From Acidithiobacillus sp. HP-2 (GTDB lineage: Bacteria > Pseudomonadota > Gammaproteobacteria > Acidithiobacillales > Acidithiobacillaceae): a stretch of DNA of 64,000 nt. The position numbers were made by a program, and so were the translations under genes. Location of the stretch: positions 83,079 through 147,078 of the forward strand of contig NZ_JACKZA010000009.1 of NCBI RefSeq assembly GCF_015100155.1. Direction: 5' to 3'. Below the pieces are notes generated by a model. It was given only the letters and a program-made list of their open reading frames with translations. It was not told where the DNA came from and made no database searches. Within the stretch, counting starts at the first letter, position 1; the number at the start of each line of letters is the position of its first letter. Shown in pieces: positions 63,263-64,000 of this stretch.

Positions 63263-63697
63263 ATGGCGGGATTGATGGTAGTTTGTCCTTCCTGTGGAAG
63301 CCTGAATCGGGTGCCGCAGGAGCGTCTGGGTGACAAGGCCAAATGCGGCAAGTGTCATGCTGAAATTTTACCCGACCACCCGGTTAATCTGGCTGCTGCA
63401 CGCTTCAATACGTACATCCAGAAAAATGAATTACCCGTATTGGTAGACTTTTGGGCCCCCTGGTGTGGTCCATGCCGCAGTATGGCCCCGCAGTTTGAGC
63501 AGGCTGGGCGAACTTTGCGTGGCCGCGTGCTTTTTGCCAAGGTCAATACGGAAGAAGAACAGTCCTTGGGGGCGCGTTTCCAGATCCGCTCTATTCCCAG
63601 TATGGTTCTTTTCAAAAATGGCAAGGAACACGCGCGGATCAGTGGTGCCATGGGTGCTGCTGACATTCAGCGCTGGCTTGCTGCTCAGGGTGTCTAG
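63263..63697 (+). CDS. trxC: Thioredoxin 2 (TrxC-like) with N-terminal zinc site
   Basis: A 144-residue thioredoxin: zinc-binding cysteines VVCPSCGSLN and AKCGKCHAEI in the first 35 residues, then the thioredoxin fold with WAPWCGPCRSM. GGGAGGAG precedes the start. TrxC enzymes are linked to oxidative stress response. Here it ends the sulfur-handling operon. Confidence 0.9.
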   Translation: MAGLMVVCPSCGSLNRVPQERLGDKAKCGKCHAEILPDHPVNLAAARFNTYIQKNELPVLVDFWAPWCGPCRSMAPQFEQAGRTLRGRVLFAKVNTEEEQSLGARFQIRSIPSMVLFKNGKEHARISGAMGAADIQRWLAAQGV

Positions 63698-63822
63698 CAG
63701 CCCGTCGGTTTTAACTTCGGACTACTGCCAGATTTCGCCCCGAATTTTTTGAAATCGCTCATTTTGAGTCTTTTTCGGTCATTATTGCCCTGTTTTTTGC
63801 GGTTTATCTGCATTTTCCTGCC

Positions 63823-64000
63823 CTACAGGCGCAATACGGCCATGCGTTTTATGTTCCACGCCAGGCAGACCAGACTCCATTCTCCCTGAACCTGACGCAG
63901 GCCGCGCAAGGAGAACTGCCGGAATCCCATCACGGATTTGATAATCCCGAAGACCGGTTCTACCGTTTGTTTGCGCAGACGATAAACGCTTCGGCCGGCC
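63823..64000 (-). mobile_element. Transposase C-terminal end (insertion sequence, cut by window)
   Basis: The minus strand encodes RKQTVEPVFGIIKSVMGFRQ, then LRGLRQVQGEWSLVCLAWN and a stop at 63823, the conserved C-terminal end of IS1182/IS5-type DDE transposases, whose glutamate is in VEPVFG. The rest of the element lies beyond the window. I cannot identify its terminal inverted repeat between 63698 and 63822. Confidence 0.82.

Noticed and set aside
1..64000. CRISPR array, rRNA operon, prophage or integron
   Set aside because: No regularly spaced repeats, rRNA sequence, phage structural genes or integrase were seen.

Overview
The window reads as a chromosomal segment of a chemolithoautotrophic, sulfur-oxidising acidophile of the Acidithiobacillus type. 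The evidence is the combination of a full sulfur-oxidising heterodisulfide-reductase-like (sHdr) locus with its lipoate-binding proteins and dedicated lipoate assembly genes, a CbbQ/CbbO Rubisco-activase pair, and a FeoP-FeoA-FeoB-FeoC ferrous iron uptake operon with a porin as first gene. The genus is an inference from gene content; no rRNA is present. Most of the window is dense core and accessory metabolism, with little mobile DNA: one transposase end at the right edge, one toxin-antitoxin pair and one decayed tRNA-synthetase fragment.

Layout. 1-2.6 kb: the end of a molybdoenzyme operon (Fe-S subunit cut by the window edge, NrfD/DmsC-type membrane anchor), probably sulfite-oxidising SoeABC, followed by moaA. 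2.7-15.4 kb: rhodanese, TusA, DsrE, HdrC1-B1-A-Hyp-C2-B2, a strong terminator, then LbpA, a DsrE-like protein, a second LbpA, LipS1, lipoate ligase, LipT and LipS2. Together these would carry sulfane sulfur to the sHdr complex, oxidise it to sulfite, pass electrons through protein-bound lipoate, and hand sulfite to the SoeABC-like enzyme. 15.7-19.4 kb: a FadL-type outer-membrane channel, an unexpected second LplA-like ligase flanked by unrecognised small proteins, and a small unknown gene on the minus strand. 19.5-25.6 kb: unknown gene, cbbQ, cbbO, a histone-deacetylase-fold hydrolase and an aldo/keto reductase, tightly packed.

25.6-31.9 kb: methionyl-tRNA synthetase remnant, ParE/RelE-type toxin-antitoxin, TM2 protein, a LysR regulator followed by a catalytically dead amidotransferase and DedA, and a C26 peptidase with a nitrilase-family amidase. 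32-37 kb: the feoPABC operon under a Fur box, and a DsbG-like thiol protein. 37-46 kb: a possible attenuator or sRNA ahead of an NlpC/P60 hydrolase, CcsB, a YoaA/DinG helicase, tsaB, rimI, prfC, and small proteins. 46-47 kb: a low-complexity glycine-rich protein flanked by diverged direct repeats. 47-55.8 kb: yifB, ubiquinone genes (ubiK, two Ubi hydroxylases, ubiD), tatD, tcdA, an SCP2 protein and a cytosolic phosphonate-binding-like protein.

55.8-64 kb: tRNA-Gly(CCC), then an ArsR-family regulator whose two cysteines have the 66-residue spacing of the persulfide sensors SqrR and BigR, followed by an operon of TolC-MFP-RND efflux, DUF2892 membrane protein, rhodanese, glutaredoxin and thioredoxin. 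A palindrome between the -35 and -10 boxes of this operon is a candidate operator. This reactive-sulfur-responsive efflux operon, and the extra LplA-like gene cluster, are the best candidates for under-described biology here.
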